This document shows, piece after piece, positions 6,979 through 15,541 of a stretch of 64,000 nt of DNA. This stretch comes from Hydrogenophaga sp. NFH-34 (GTDB lineage: Bacteria; Pseudomonadota; Gammaproteobacteria; Burkholderiales; Burkholderiaceae_C), in NCBI RefSeq assembly GCF_021401345.1, contig NZ_JACBGE010000013.1, positions 82,753 through 146,752 on the forward strand, read 5' to 3'. The first letter of the stretch is position 1; each line of letters opens with the position of its first letter. The notes beneath the pieces are model-generated. The model searched no databases. It saw nothing but the letters and a program-made list of their open reading frames with translations, and had not been told where the DNA came from. The position numbers and the translations under genes were made by a program.

Positions 6979-8589
6979 TCAATCCGAAGCGGTCGAGCCC
7001 GTCTTGTGCAGGCATTGCACGAGGCGTTGGCCCAGCCATGCCATGCACGGGACGGCCATGGAGTTGCCGATCGCCTTGTAGCGCGGAGCATCCGCGGCGG
7101 ACTTGCCGCGGTACGGGATCAGCGTGTAGTCGTCGGGCATGCCTTGCAGCCGCTCGCACTCAACGGGCATCAGCCGCCGCACCCGCCAGTGCGACCAGTC
7201 GCCGGGGCCAGGGTCATTCCAGTCGTAGCGGAAATGCGCCTCGAAGTCGGGGGTCAGCACATGGGGCTTGTCCGCGCCGCCGCCGCTGGTGCGCAGTGCG
7301 GTCGCTACGTTGCCGCCCAGTTCCAAGGCCAGTCCTTCGGCGCGGCCACGCAACGCCGCGCTCAGCACCATGGGCCGGCCCTGGCCCGGCTTGCCGCCGC
7401 CCGTGGAAAGCGTTCCGGCAAGCTGGCCGTGACCGGATTCGAGCCGCAGTTCGCCACGGGAGTTTTGTGCGAAAGCGACGGCGGGCACCACACCCGCATT
7501 CGCGTGACTGTTGCGGTGCCCGCCAGCGCGCAGCGTCGGTGCTTGGTTCTCCATCGCATCCGCGCCGCTGCCCTGGGCGGTGAAGGCGATGATCGGAACA
7601 CCCTTGCCGGTGCCGTCTTCGCTGCTGCCCTTGCCGCCATTGGCGGTGCTGAGCGTGTGGGTGATGTTGCCTGCAACGGACTGCGCGAGGAAGGTTTCGA
7701 CCTCAAAGTCATTCTTCGGACCGGGCGCGGCGGTCAGGCAGGCGGCCACGTCGATGGGACCTGCGGTATTGCCACCGCCGAACCCGAACGTCATGGTGAC
7801 CTTGCCATAGGGCTGCTTCAGTCCGGCGTAGCCGCCTGCTGCTGCAGCGCCATGTCCAGCAGTGCGGGAAGCGTCTTGCCACGGCGAGCAGCCCGGCGAA
7901 GAATCCCCGCGCAGGCCGTCGCGCTCAAAAAGTACTTCTGCGGGATCGAGGTCATCTCCACCACTTGCCACAAGAAACACGCGCTTGCGGCGTTGGGCGA
8001 CACCGAAATATTGAGCGTCGAGCACGCGCCAGGCGATGCGGCGGCGGGGTCCAGACACACAACCAGCGTGCGCCCACCGATCCCCTGGCGGCTGGAGCGC
8101 ACGGCTTTCTCCGGCCAGTGCCCCCAGGAAATGCCCGAAGGCGTTGCTGCGATCGTTGAGGACGCCGGGGACGTTTTCCCAGACGAGCGTGGCCGCCGGG
8201 CGGCGGTCTTGGTGGCGGGTTTGGTCGATGGCATTGGCAAGCTCCACATAGGCAAGGGTCAAGGCACCGCGCGGGTCATCCAGTCCGCGACGGCTACCTG
8301 CAACGCTGAACGACTGGCACGGCGTGCCGCCGACCAGGATGTCGGGCGCCGGCACGGTGCCGGCGCGCACCTGGCGGGCGATCGCGGTCATGTCGCCCAG
8401 GTTGGGCACGTGGGGGTAATGGTGGGCGAGCACGGCGCTCGGGAACGGCTCGATTTCGGCGAACCACGCGGCTTCGAGGCCGAGGGGTTGCCAGGCGAGG
8501 CTCACGGCCTCGATGCCGCTGCACACGCTGCCGTACAGCAGTGGCGCGGCCTGGGGCGCACCGCGTGGGGTGCGAGGTTGCGGGTTCAT
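6979..8589 (-). CDS. DNA (cytosine-5-)-methyltransferase, 536 aa
   Basis: The C5-methyltransferase motifs are present in order: motif I YGSVCSGIEAVSLAW (19-33), catalytic GGTPCQSFS with Cys91, WENVPG (137-142) and QRRKRVFLVA (200-209). A long target-recognition region (about 215-440) and a C-terminal DYTLIPYRGKSAADAPRYKAIGNSMAVPCM block close the fold. It methylates cytosine using SAM; the recognition site cannot be read. No partner endonuclease is nearby, so it is an orphan enzyme, plausibly protecting the ICE from host restriction. An AGGAG box precedes the ATG at 8589. Confidence 0.9.
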   Translation of the reverse strand: MNPQPRTPRGAPQAAPLLYGSVCSGIEAVSLAWQPLGLEAAWFAEIEPFPSAVLAHHYPHVPNLGDMTAIARQVRAGTVPAPDILVGGTPCQSFSVAGSRRGLDDPRGALTLAYVELANAIDQTRHQDRRPAATLVWENVPGVLNDRSNAFGHFLGALAGESRALQPPGDRWAHAGCVSGPRRRIAWRVLDAQYFGVAQRRKRVFLVASGGDDLDPAEVLFERDGLRGDSSPGCSPWQDASRTAGHGAAAAGGYAGLKQPYGKVTMTFGFGGGNTAGPIDVAACLTAAPGPKNDFEVETFLAQSVAGNITHTLSTANGGKGSSEDGTGKGVPIIAFTAQGSGADAMENQAPTLRAGGHRNSHANAGVVPAVAFAQNSRGELRLESGHGQLAGTLSTGGGKPGQGRPMVLSAALRGRAEGLALELGGNVATALRTSGGGADKPHVLTPDFEAHFRYDWNDPGPGDWSHWRVRRLMPVECERLQGMPDDYTLIPYRGKSAADAPRYKAIGNSMAVPCMAWLGQRLVQCLHKTGSTASD

Positions 8590-9126
8590 GGCGGGTCTCC
8601 TGTTCGTGTGGCCCTGGACCGTGTGGCCGGGCCGGGACGTTGATCGGCAGGAGAAAGGCGCCGAAGGCCGTGTGGCCTTCGGCTCGGGAGGACGGAACCA
8701 CCCGTGGGCTGTTGCAGGCCCGGTCGTCGCTAGAACCGTCTGCTGTCAGCAATCGCACCCGGCGCATGTCGTGGTTGGCGCCGGCATCTTCTGGCGCACA
8801 TCCGCGCACAAAAGGAGCCCAGTTTTTCGCCGTTGGGCGCGGCATCGAATACCGCTGACCACGAAGGGTCTCCGGGTGGCTCGCGCAGCCTGGCAAGTCA
8901 TCGGGGGACCCTTCGCAGAGGCGGAAAAACGCAGATCAGCAGAACGCGCCGGGAAACCCCGGACATGGTTCGCGGAGAAACTACCTTCAGGCCCCGCAGC
9001 CGGGGACGGCCGGGCGGGACGCGCACACGGACAGGAGAAGGCGTTGCGCGCTGGGCGTCCCGCAGGGCGTGCGGGACATGGGCCACGCCGCCGATGGCGG
9101 GCACGGCTCTCGGGGAACAGGGTCGA
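8590..9126 (-). other. Gene-free structured leader of the methyltransferase gene
   Basis: No convincing gene. On the minus strand it contains a 9-bp hairpin closing a 36-nt interior (8862-8870 with 8907-8915, CGAAGGGTC-type stem) and a perfect 9-bp hairpin with a 4-nt loop at 8661-8682 (CCGAAGGCC stem). The latter sits about 70 nt before the methyltransferase start. No U-run follows either hairpin. Confidence 0.5.
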
Positions 9127-11139
9127 TCAGGAGCCCTTGCGGCCGCTGCTGCGCGGGCGCGAGGCACCGCGCTTGGACGCGCCGGTTTCGACCGGCAGCG
9201 TGCCTTTGCAGTCGGGGTAGCGACTGCACGACCAGAAGGGGCCGGTCTTGCCGGTGCGCTGGCGCGTCGGTGCGCCGCACTGCGGGCAAGCGGGACCCTG
9301 GGGAACCTTGATGGACAGCGAGGTGCCGCCGTACTGCGCGATCAGTTGCGAAATCCATGCGGCCTGCTTGCCGATGAACACGTCCAGGGTGAGCTGGCCG
9401 GCCTCGATCATGTCGAGCGCCTGCTCCCACACAGCGGTGGTTCCGGGATCGGCAATCGCCGCGGGCACGGCGTCGATCAGCGTGAACGCCGCATCCGATG
9501 CGCGAATGGAGCGTCCCTTCTTCACGAGATAGCCCCGCGTCAGCAGGCCGGTGATGATGTTGGCGCGCGTGGCTTCGGTGCCGATGCCCGTCGTGTCCTT
9601 CAACTTCTCTTTCAAGCGCGGGTCGGTCACGAAGCGCGCCACGCCTTTCATCGACTTGACCAGTTCGCCCTGCGTGTAGGGCTTGGGGGGCATCGTCTTC
9701 AGCGCCTTGATCTCAACCTCGGCCACATGGCATGCCAGGCCCTCGCGCAGCGCGGGTAGCACCTGGCTGCGCGCAGCGGCGTCGCCGTCCTCGTCCGCTT
9801 GCGGCTCGGCCAGCACCAGACGCCAACCCTGGGCGACCACCTGCTTTCCGGTGGCCACCAGTTTCTGCTGGCCGCAGGAAAGCTCGGCGACGGTGCGGTC
9901 GAACTCGTGGTGAGGGAGGAACTGCGCGAGGTAATGCGCGCGGATCAGCCGATACACCGCCAGTTCCTTCTCGCTCATGGCGGAGAGGTTCGCGGGTTCG
10001 AGCGTCGGGATGATGCCGTGGTGCGCCGTGACCTTGCCATCGTTCCAGGCGCGCGAGCGCTGCGAGCGGTCGAGTTGGCCCATGATCGGGCGCAGTGACG
10101 GGTCGGTCTTGAGCAAACTGTCCAGGACCGTGGGCACCTCGGTGAACATGCTTTCAGGCAGGTAGCCGGAATCCGAACGCGGGTACGTCGTGGCCTTGTG
10201 CGTCTCGTACAAGGCCTGCGCGATTTCAAGGGTCTCTTGAACATCCAGCCCAAGCTGCTTGGAACAGACCTCCTGCAAAGTGCCCAGGTCGAACAGCAGC
10301 GGCGGGCCTTCGCGCACGCGCTCGGTTTCGACCGATACCACCTGGGCGCTGCCCGCAGTACGGATTTGCTGCGCGGCCTGCTGGGCGACCGGCTGCTGCA
10401 GGCAGCGGCCCGCGTCGTCGGTGCAGCCATCGGGCGGAACCCACTGCGCGCTGAAAGCCTGTCCACCTGCGGACAGGGACACGTCGATGGCCCAGAACGG
10501 CACCGACTTGAAGGCCACGATCTCGCGATCGCGGTCCACGACGAGCTTCAAGGTCGGCGTCTGCACGCGCCCGACGGATAGCACGCCGTCGTAGCCTGCC
10601 TGCCGGCCCAGCACGGTGAACAACCGGCTGAGATTCATGCCCACGAGCCAGTCGGCGCGCGAGCGCGCCAGTGCCGAGTAGTACATCGGCAGCGTGTCGG
10701 AAGACGGCCGCAGCTTGCCGAGCGCGGTGCGGATCGACGCATCGTTGAGCGCCGACAGCCATAGCCGCTCGATGGGGCCGCGGTAGCCGCACAGGTCGAT
10801 GATCTCGCGAGCGATCAACTCGCCCTCGCGGTCGGCATCGGTGGCGATGACCAGATGGGTCGCCTTCGCCAGAAGCGCCTTGACGACCTTGAATTGCGTG
10901 GCGGTCTTCGGTTTGACCTCGACCCGCCACTGCTGGGGAACGATGGGCAACTGCTCCAGCGACCAGCGCTTGAGCGCCGCGTCATAGACCTCGGGGGCTG
11001 CCGCTTCTACGAGATGGCCGATGCACCAGGTGACGGTGACGCCGGAGCCGCTGAGACAGCCTTCACCGCGCTGCGTCGCGCCGAGAATCCGGCCAATGTC
11101 TTTGCCCTGGGAGGGCTTCTCGCACAAGAACAGCCGCAT
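9127..11139 (-). CDS. topB: DNA topoisomerase III
   Basis: Type IA topoisomerase of 670 aa, similar in length to E. coli TopB. It has an N-terminal Toprim domain (MRLFLCEKPSQ; acidic motif DADREGE at 101-107), the SVGRVQTPTLKLV strand (188-200) and the catalytic tyrosine in TYPRSDSGYLP (Tyr319). A C-terminal four-cysteine zinc finger (CPQC ... CSRYPDC, about 615-645) follows. It relaxes and decatenates DNA by single-strand passage. ICEs of this class carry their own topB beside ssb, probably for replication or transfer of the excised circle. One copy of the ICE palindrome (11345-11367) lies in its upstream region. Confidence 0.95.
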   Translation of the reverse strand: MRLFLCEKPSQGKDIGRILGATQRGEGCLSGSGVTVTWCIGHLVEAAAPEVYDAALKRWSLEQLPIVPQQWRVEVKPKTATQFKVVKALLAKATHLVIATDADREGELIAREIIDLCGYRGPIERLWLSALNDASIRTALGKLRPSSDTLPMYYSALARSRADWLVGMNLSRLFTVLGRQAGYDGVLSVGRVQTPTLKLVVDRDREIVAFKSVPFWAIDVSLSAGGQAFSAQWVPPDGCTDDAGRCLQQPVAQQAAQQIRTAGSAQVVSVETERVREGPPLLFDLGTLQEVCSKQLGLDVQETLEIAQALYETHKATTYPRSDSGYLPESMFTEVPTVLDSLLKTDPSLRPIMGQLDRSQRSRAWNDGKVTAHHGIIPTLEPANLSAMSEKELAVYRLIRAHYLAQFLPHHEFDRTVAELSCGQQKLVATGKQVVAQGWRLVLAEPQADEDGDAAARSQVLPALREGLACHVAEVEIKALKTMPPKPYTQGELVKSMKGVARFVTDPRLKEKLKDTTGIGTEATRANIITGLLTRGYLVKKGRSIRASDAAFTLIDAVPAAIADPGTTAVWEQALDMIEAGQLTLDVFIGKQAAWISQLIAQYGGTSLSIKVPQGPACPQCGAPTRQRTGKTGPFWSCSRYPDCKGTLPVETGASKRGASRPRSSGRKGS

Positions 11140-11344
11140 GTCCGTCCATCCAATTTCCGTGGTTCATTGAGTTGCTGGAATCGAGGATGCCGAGCACCAC
11201 CAGGGGCAGCAGCAAACAAGCCGCATGCGGTGGCGACCACTTTCACGGGATGGGATGGCGGGGACGGGAGTGGCGTTCGGCCGGGGATGTGCGGGTCGGG
11301 AGCCGCGATTTTCGGGGGCGCGTGGACGCCGGTGGACGTTGATG

Positions 11345-11367
11345 GAGCTATCCCCTGGGGATAGCTC
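11345..11367. repeat. Perfect palindrome upstream of topB (fourth copy)
   Basis: A perfect 23-bp palindrome around T11356 with core CTATCCCCTGGGGATAG. It is the same sequence class as the three-copy array at 13363-13649, placed between ssb and topB. Candidate operator or ParB-type binding site. Confidence 0.75.
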
Positions 11368-11412
11368 GCAAGGGCATGGGGGCGACGGACAACTGCCGCC
11401 GCCCCATGCCTG

Positions 11413-11865
11413 TCACTTCCTGCGCTTCGGCTCCTTCGGCGCGGTCGGTTCCTGGGTGGCCGGAGGTTTCGGCTGCGCGTCCTGCGCGGTCTCTTGCTGC
11501 CTGGGGCTGAGGGTCACGGACTCGATGCGGAACGGCAGGATGCCGACGCTGCGCGCGTTGATCTGCCAGGTCTCGCGCGGCTGGTCCTCGTTGTCCGTCC
11601 AGGGTTCGCGCTCCATGCGGCCGACGACCAGCACGCGCATGCCTTTCTGGTAGAGGTCCTTCCAGTGCGCGGCGTCGCGGTGCCAGATTTCCACCGGCGC
11701 CCAGAAGCCGCCGCGATCCTCGAAGCTGCCATCCTTCTTGGGAATGGGGTTGTCGAAATAGACGTTCAGGCGAAGCAGGCGGCTGGGCTCGTCGTTGCCG
11801 TTGGGGAACTCCCGGTACTCGGGGGGCGAGCCGATGTTGCCCTCGCCAGAAAAATGCGTGCTCAT
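11413..11865 (-). CDS. ssb: Single-stranded DNA-binding protein, ICE type
   Basis: 150 aa, starting MSTHFSGEGNIGSPP at 11865; upstream in-frame codons are not convincing. OB-fold features: GNIGSPPEYREF near the start, LRLNVYFDNP, GFWAPVEIWHRDAAHWK and LYQKGMRVLVVGRMERE (about 25-90). It ends in a Pro/Lys-rich tail (PKPPATQEPTAPKEPKRRK) without the acidic DDDIPF tip that recruits host replication proteins in E. coli SSB. It binds ssDNA during ICE replication or transfer. Neighbours DUF3158, PFL_4669 and topB form the usual ICE block. Confidence 0.9.
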   Translation of the reverse strand: MSTHFSGEGNIGSPPEYREFPNGNDEPSRLLRLNVYFDNPIPKKDGSFEDRGGFWAPVEIWHRDAAHWKDLYQKGMRVLVVGRMEREPWTDNEDQPRETWQINARSVGILPFRIESVTLSPRQQETAQDAQPKPPATQEPTAPKEPKRRK

Positions 11866-11938
11866 GTTGCAATCTCCGTGGTGGTTGAAATACCCGCACC
11901 TGGTCGGCGGCGGGCGCGTGCTGGGATGCCTGGCGCGA

Positions 11939-12466
11939 TCACCGATCACGCAGGGCGGGTGGCGTGGACTTGAGCCGGCGCAGGTAGGCGTCCTCCGCCT
12001 CGGCGGCCTTGCTGGCGCACTCCTGGGCCTGCCTGCCCAAGGTGTGCAACAGGCTGATCTGCATGTTCAGCGTGATGCGCTGAAGCTCGATGGCGTGCAG
12101 GTCAGCCAGGAGGTTGACCGGCGTGCTGGTGCTCGCGATCAGCTCCTGCCACAGGGCGACGCCCATGGCTGACCTGTCGTGCTTGCGCCAGCGCAGAAAC
12201 GCCGTGCCTGCGCCAGTGGTCTGCTGGGCCAGTTCGATGGGCAGCAGGTGGAAGGGATGCCCGAGGGCCTGTGGCAGCACCTGTCGCTGCGCCAAGCCAA
12301 TCAACTCGTCGCGCATGGCGAAGCACTGGCTGGCCCAGACCTCCAAGTCCCCTTTACCTTTAAAAGGCTTTAAAAGGCCTTTTTGAGAGCCTGCGTGTTC
12401 CAGCCGCATGAAGGCGGTCTGTTGCAGCGGGCGGAAGTAGCGGGTGTCGCGGTTCGGGTCGCTCAT
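11939..12466 (-). CDS. DUF3158 family ICE protein, 175 aa
   Basis: Matches the DUF3158 family by length, content and position between the PFL_4669-family gene and ssb. It starts MSDPNRDTRYFRPL at 12466 and overlaps the upstream stop by ATGA, so it is translationally coupled. The protein is mainly helical (ADLHAIELQRITLNMQISLLHTLGRQAQECASKAAEAEDAYL is one long helix at about 125-165). There is no catalytic motif. It is conserved in clc/PAPI-1-type elements; function unknown. Confidence 0.8.
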   Translation of the reverse strand: MSDPNRDTRYFRPLQQTAFMRLEHAGSQKGLLKPFKGKGDLEVWASQCFAMRDELIGLAQRQVLPQALGHPFHLLPIELAQQTTGAGTAFLRWRKHDRSAMGVALWQELIASTSTPVNLLADLHAIELQRITLNMQISLLHTLGRQAQECASKAAEAEDAYLRRLKSTPPALRDR

Positions 12467-13245
12467 GCCTGCTCGTCCTCGCCGGCCGTCGCTTCGGGGG
12501 CCTCGGTGGCGGCGGCTTCGTCACTGGCGGATGGCGCTGCGGCAGGACCGTCACCGCGCTGCTGCAGGCCACGGCGCACGATCGGCGGCGCGAACTTCGA
12601 GCGGCGCGTGCCTTCCAGCACGTCCTGCGGCAGCTCGCCGAATTTCTCCAGCGCCGCCCGTGCTGCGGCATTCTTGGCGGCGAAGTCATCGCGGGTGCAA
12701 CCCGAGTAGCGGTACTGCTGCGCCAGGCTGAAAAGACTGCGCAGCGCATGCGCGCCTTCGTTGAGCCAGCGTTCGAGCGTCGAGCGATCGATCAGCGCGG
12801 TGTGGTGCGCGAGGATCAGCTTGCGGGCGATGTCGTCGTAGTCGGCGAGCAGATACACCGCGGCAAAGCCCAACTGCGCATTGACGAACAGCGGCAGCTT
12901 GACGGGCTGGACGTTGAGGTTTTCGCCCAAGGTAAGTGCCGGCGGCACGCTCGCCAGGGCCTGGTCCACCTGCTCGCGCAGCGATTGCAGCGTGGCCTTC
13001 GTCTGGTCGAGCTTGTCCTCGATGCGCAGCATCCAGAAGTCGCTGTACGGGTCGTCCTGCTCCGAGCCGCGCCGCATCTTGTTCATCTGGGCGATGTAGC
13101 CGTTCAGGCCGACGATGCCCGGTCGCCCCTCGGCGGCGGCGCGGCCGTGCCAGATGCGAGAGGCGTGGTGCGTGTGCAGCGTCAGCGACATCGCGCTGCG
13201 CAGGGAGCCGAGATTCAGTTGCAGGGGTTCGTTGGTGGTTGCCAT
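12463..13245 (-). CDS. PFL_4669-family ICE protein, 260 aa
   Basis: Recognised as the PFL_4669 family (TIGR03761 from memory): LGSLRSAMSLTLHTHHASRIWHGR (12-35), GIVGLNGYIAQMNKMRRGSEQDDPYSDFWMLRIEDKL (43-79), LPLFVNAQLGFAAVYLLADYDDIARKL (about 122-148) and CTRDDFAAKNAAARAALEKFG. The C-terminus is Ala/Glu rich and disordered. Role unknown; always part of the ICE replication/partition block. It is the first gene after the 132-bp palindrome array and probably the head of an operon with DUF3158 and ssb. Confidence 0.85.
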   Translation of the reverse strand: MATTNEPLQLNLGSLRSAMSLTLHTHHASRIWHGRAAAEGRPGIVGLNGYIAQMNKMRRGSEQDDPYSDFWMLRIEDKLDQTKATLQSLREQVDQALASVPPALTLGENLNVQPVKLPLFVNAQLGFAAVYLLADYDDIARKLILAHHTALIDRSTLERWLNEGAHALRSLFSLAQQYRYSGCTRDDFAAKNAAARAALEKFGELPQDVLEGTRRSKFAPPIVRRGLQQRGDGPAAAPSASDEAAATEAPEATAGEDEQA

Positions 13246-13362
13246 GGTGTCCGCTCGTTGTTGGAAATGAGCGGACAGCTTCGGCAGGTGGCGGAAGGCA
13301 GTCAGTCAACAAACCGAAACCCGCCCGTCCCCGGTTCAGGGCGCGGCGGTCGAATGCATCGC

Positions 13363-13649
13363 GAGCTATCCCCTAGGGATAGTTCCATGGAGCGCCAAGG
13401 AATGCTGCACGCCTGGACCAGCGTGGACAGGGCCGATCCCGCGGCAGGCGATCGAGGCCTGGCGTGCAGCAGTTCGACGTCGTAGCTGTCAGTGGAACTA
13501 TCCCCAGGGGATAGTTCCATGGAGCGCCAAGGAACGCTGCGCGCCCGGATCAAGCGCGGACAAGGCCGATCCTGCCGCAGGCGATCGGGGCCTGGCGTGC
13601 AGCGGTTCGACGTGTAGCCGTCAGTGGAACTATCCCCTGGGGATAGCTC
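13363..13649. repeat. Array of three palindromes with exact 132-bp spacing
   Basis: Palindromes centred at 13374, 13506 and 13638 share the core CTATCCCCWGGGGATAG. The middle copy is a perfect 25-bp palindrome (13494-13518), the third has one mismatch pair in the outer arms, and the first has two. The two spacers are imperfect direct repeats of each other (shared ATGGAGCGCCAAGGAA, GCGATCG/GGCCTGGCGTGCAGC, CAGTGGAACTATCC), so the unit is a tandem duplication. The array fills the gene-free stretch 13246-13693 upstream of the PFL_4669-DUF3158-ssb operon. Operator cluster, partition site or replication origin are all possible. Confidence 0.8.
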
Positions 13650-13693
13650 TACTGGAAGCCACTGGCATCCACTTCACCGCCTTGCAGGCCCGC

Positions 13694-14962
13694 TCACTTG
13701 CTGGCGAGCAGGTTGCGCAGCCGCTCGATGTGCTGCCTGGCGACTTCCGGCGGCACCGGCTTGCCCTGCGGCTGGGATGGTGGCGGTGCTGGTGGTGGCC
13801 GCTCATTCGGCGGAGCGTGTGCCGATGGCGCGTCTTTCTTGGCCCAGGCGTTGAACTCGCCATGGATGGCCCGCTGGATGATGCCGAACAGATACCCCGC
13901 AGGATTGCGGATGCCGTGACTGCTGCATCGTGCGGCCCATTCGTCCAGCACGGCCTGCCTCAGCGCGGCATCGACCTGCTGCAATGCCACCCGCGCACCT
14001 GTCTGCTGCTCTGCCTTCAGTTCCGCGAAGCGTTTGGGCCATTGCAGGTCGCCCAGCGCGCGCGCCTGCGCCTGAGCCTGCGCGGTAGTACGTACTTCAT
14101 TAATACGACTACTACGTACTGTACGGGCCTGCTTCGGATTCCGAAGAGAGGTGTCTGGCGCGGGTTTCGACCCTGCTTCGGAATCCGAAGTGGGGTCGTC
14201 AGGATTCCGAAGAAGGCTCGTCGCCCCTTCTTCGGATTCGTGAGTCGCATCCTCTTGTGGATAACTTTCGTGCGCCCCGACGCCCTGGCTGGCGAGACGT
14301 TCTGCCAGGACTTGCAACCGCGACGGTAGGGTGCGCCCGGCGAGCATCGGGTCTTCACCGATTTCCTTGAGGGTGTGCAGGCCCACGATCTGCACGGCTT
14401 TGGCCGAATGGCCGAGCGCCTGGCTGACCAGTTGCAGGTAGTCCGGGTCGAGCTGCATCGCTTCAAAGGGCGTCAGCGGCTCGTCGTGCAGGACATAGAG
14501 GTTGCCGAGGATGCGGCCGGTCTTGGCGTCGCGCCGTCGCCGCACCAGGCTCAGCCATCGGGTCAGCCGCAGCAGCGTGAGGGCTCGCGCCACGGTTTCG
14601 TGCGAGGCCTGCCCGGCGCAGGGCATCGAGGCCAGCCAGGGCCGCAACTGCTCATAGGTGGGGAATGCGGTCACGCCGTCGTCGTTGAGCATCAGCCGGA
14701 ACACCTGCCAGGCGTTGCGCTCCAGCGGCGTCAGGCGGCGGTCGAGGAACAGCCGCCGCGGTACGGTCTCATGCCGGTTGCCGCTGAATAGGAACGCATC
14801 GCCGGACGCGGTCGGTGTCGCAGGTGACGGCGCAAGTATTGGCATGCGCGTGGGCGTGGGCGTGAGCAGGCTGGGCCTGGGCGCAAGGTCTTTCAGCGCC
14901 GCGTCGAACAGGTCAGCGAGTGCGACGGGGCCAGGGCGTGGTGCGGTGTCGTCCACGGCCAT
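13694..14962 (-). CDS. STY4528-family ICE protein (pathogenicity relay family name)
   Basis: 422 aa. The core is recognisable: LFSGNRHETVPRRLFLDRRLTPLERNAWQVFRLML (about 58-92), a winged-helix-like stretch FPTYEQLRPWLASMPCAGQASHETVARALTLLRLTRWLSLVRR (98-140) and RILGNLYVLHDEPL (148-161). This resembles plasmid replication-initiator or regulator folds. The middle (about 240-300) is low-complexity Ser/Glu/Thr, and the C-terminus has RNPAGYLFGIIQRAIHGEFNAWA. It sits three bases after DUF2857, in one operon with parB. Function unproven; a DNA-binding replication or control role is inference. Confidence 0.8.
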   Translation of the reverse strand: MAVDDTAPRPGPVALADLFDAALKDLAPRPSLLTPTPTRMPILAPSPATPTASGDAFLFSGNRHETVPRRLFLDRRLTPLERNAWQVFRLMLNDDGVTAFPTYEQLRPWLASMPCAGQASHETVARALTLLRLTRWLSLVRRRRDAKTGRILGNLYVLHDEPLTPFEAMQLDPDYLQLVSQALGHSAKAVQIVGLHTLKEIGEDPMLAGRTLPSRLQVLAERLASQGVGAHESYPQEDATHESEEGATSLLRNPDDPTSDSEAGSKPAPDTSLRNPKQARTVRSSRINEVRTTAQAQAQARALGDLQWPKRFAELKAEQQTGARVALQQVDAALRQAVLDEWAARCSSHGIRNPAGYLFGIIQRAIHGEFNAWAKKDAPSAHAPPNERPPPAPPPSQPQGKPVPPEVARQHIERLRNLLASK

Positions 14963-14965
14963 GGC

Positions 14966-15526
14966 TCAACCCAATCCCTGATCGACCCACGACTTGATCG
15001 CGGTCCAGACCACCGACAGCGGCAGATCCATGCCTTCGGCGAGGTCCATGGCGGCGTCGAGAATCGAAGTCTCGTCCTCCAAGTCCACATTCCTGCTGCT
15101 GGTGATGGCTTTCCAGCGCCGCCACAGTTCGACGTCCTGCTTCTCGTCCAGGACAGGGTGACGCCCCTTGCGCTTGGGCAGGCCCAGCACCTCGCGGCGC
15201 AGGGCGACTTCCTGATGGGTCAGGCCATAGAAGCGGCTGACCATCTCCGTGCTGGCGCCCAGGCGCAACATGCGATCGACGGTCGCGATTTCCTTCTCCA
15301 CGTCCTGCGCCTGCGAGAGCAGACGCCGGAGCACCTCGCGGTTCACGGACACGGAACACCACGAGACATTGGCGTTGGCCAGCACGCTCACCATGGCGGG
15401 ATGCTTGAGCGCATCCAGTTCGGCCTCGCTGAAGCCCATCGCCTTGCAGCGGCGCAGTTGGCCGTTGCGCAGGTCGTAGAGCGCCTGGGCGATGACGGCC
15501 TGATTGAGCGGGTGCGGGGCGGACAT
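14966..15526 (-). CDS. DUF2857 family protein, 186 aa
   Basis: Starts MSAPHPLNQAVIAQALYDLRNGQLRRCKAMGFSEAELDAL at 15526. Residues about 60-130 (VNREVLRRLLSQAQDVEKEIATVDRMLRLGASTEMVSRFYGLTHQEVALRR) look like helix-turn-helix DNA-binding segments. The DUF2857 family lies beside parB in PFGI-1/SPI-7-class ICEs and resembles flagellar FlhC-like or HTH activators in layout; in ICEclc similar genes contribute to transfer activation. It lies 15 nt after parB. Confidence 0.8.
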   Translation of the reverse strand: MSAPHPLNQAVIAQALYDLRNGQLRRCKAMGFSEAELDALKHPAMVSVLANANVSWCSVSVNREVLRRLLSQAQDVEKEIATVDRMLRLGASTEMVSRFYGLTHQEVALRREVLGLPKRKGRHPVLDEKQDVELWRRWKAITSSRNVDLEDETSILDAAMDLAEGMDLPLSVVWTAIKSWVDQGLG

Positions 15527-15541
15527 GCGGGTCTCCTTCCT

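Noticed and set aside
7006..8643. 545-codon open frame on the plus strand
   Set aside because: It is antisense to the C5 methyltransferase, whose motifs are clear, and shows no family resemblance; high GC creates long antisense frames.
9127..9200. Possible short Arg/Ala-rich gene overlapping the topB end (to about 9167)
   Set aside because: Low-complexity composition, no ribosome binding site, overlaps the topB coding region.
13363..13649. CRISPR array
   Set aside because: Only three units, the repeats are palindromes separated by spacers that are repeats themselves, and no cas gene is nearby.
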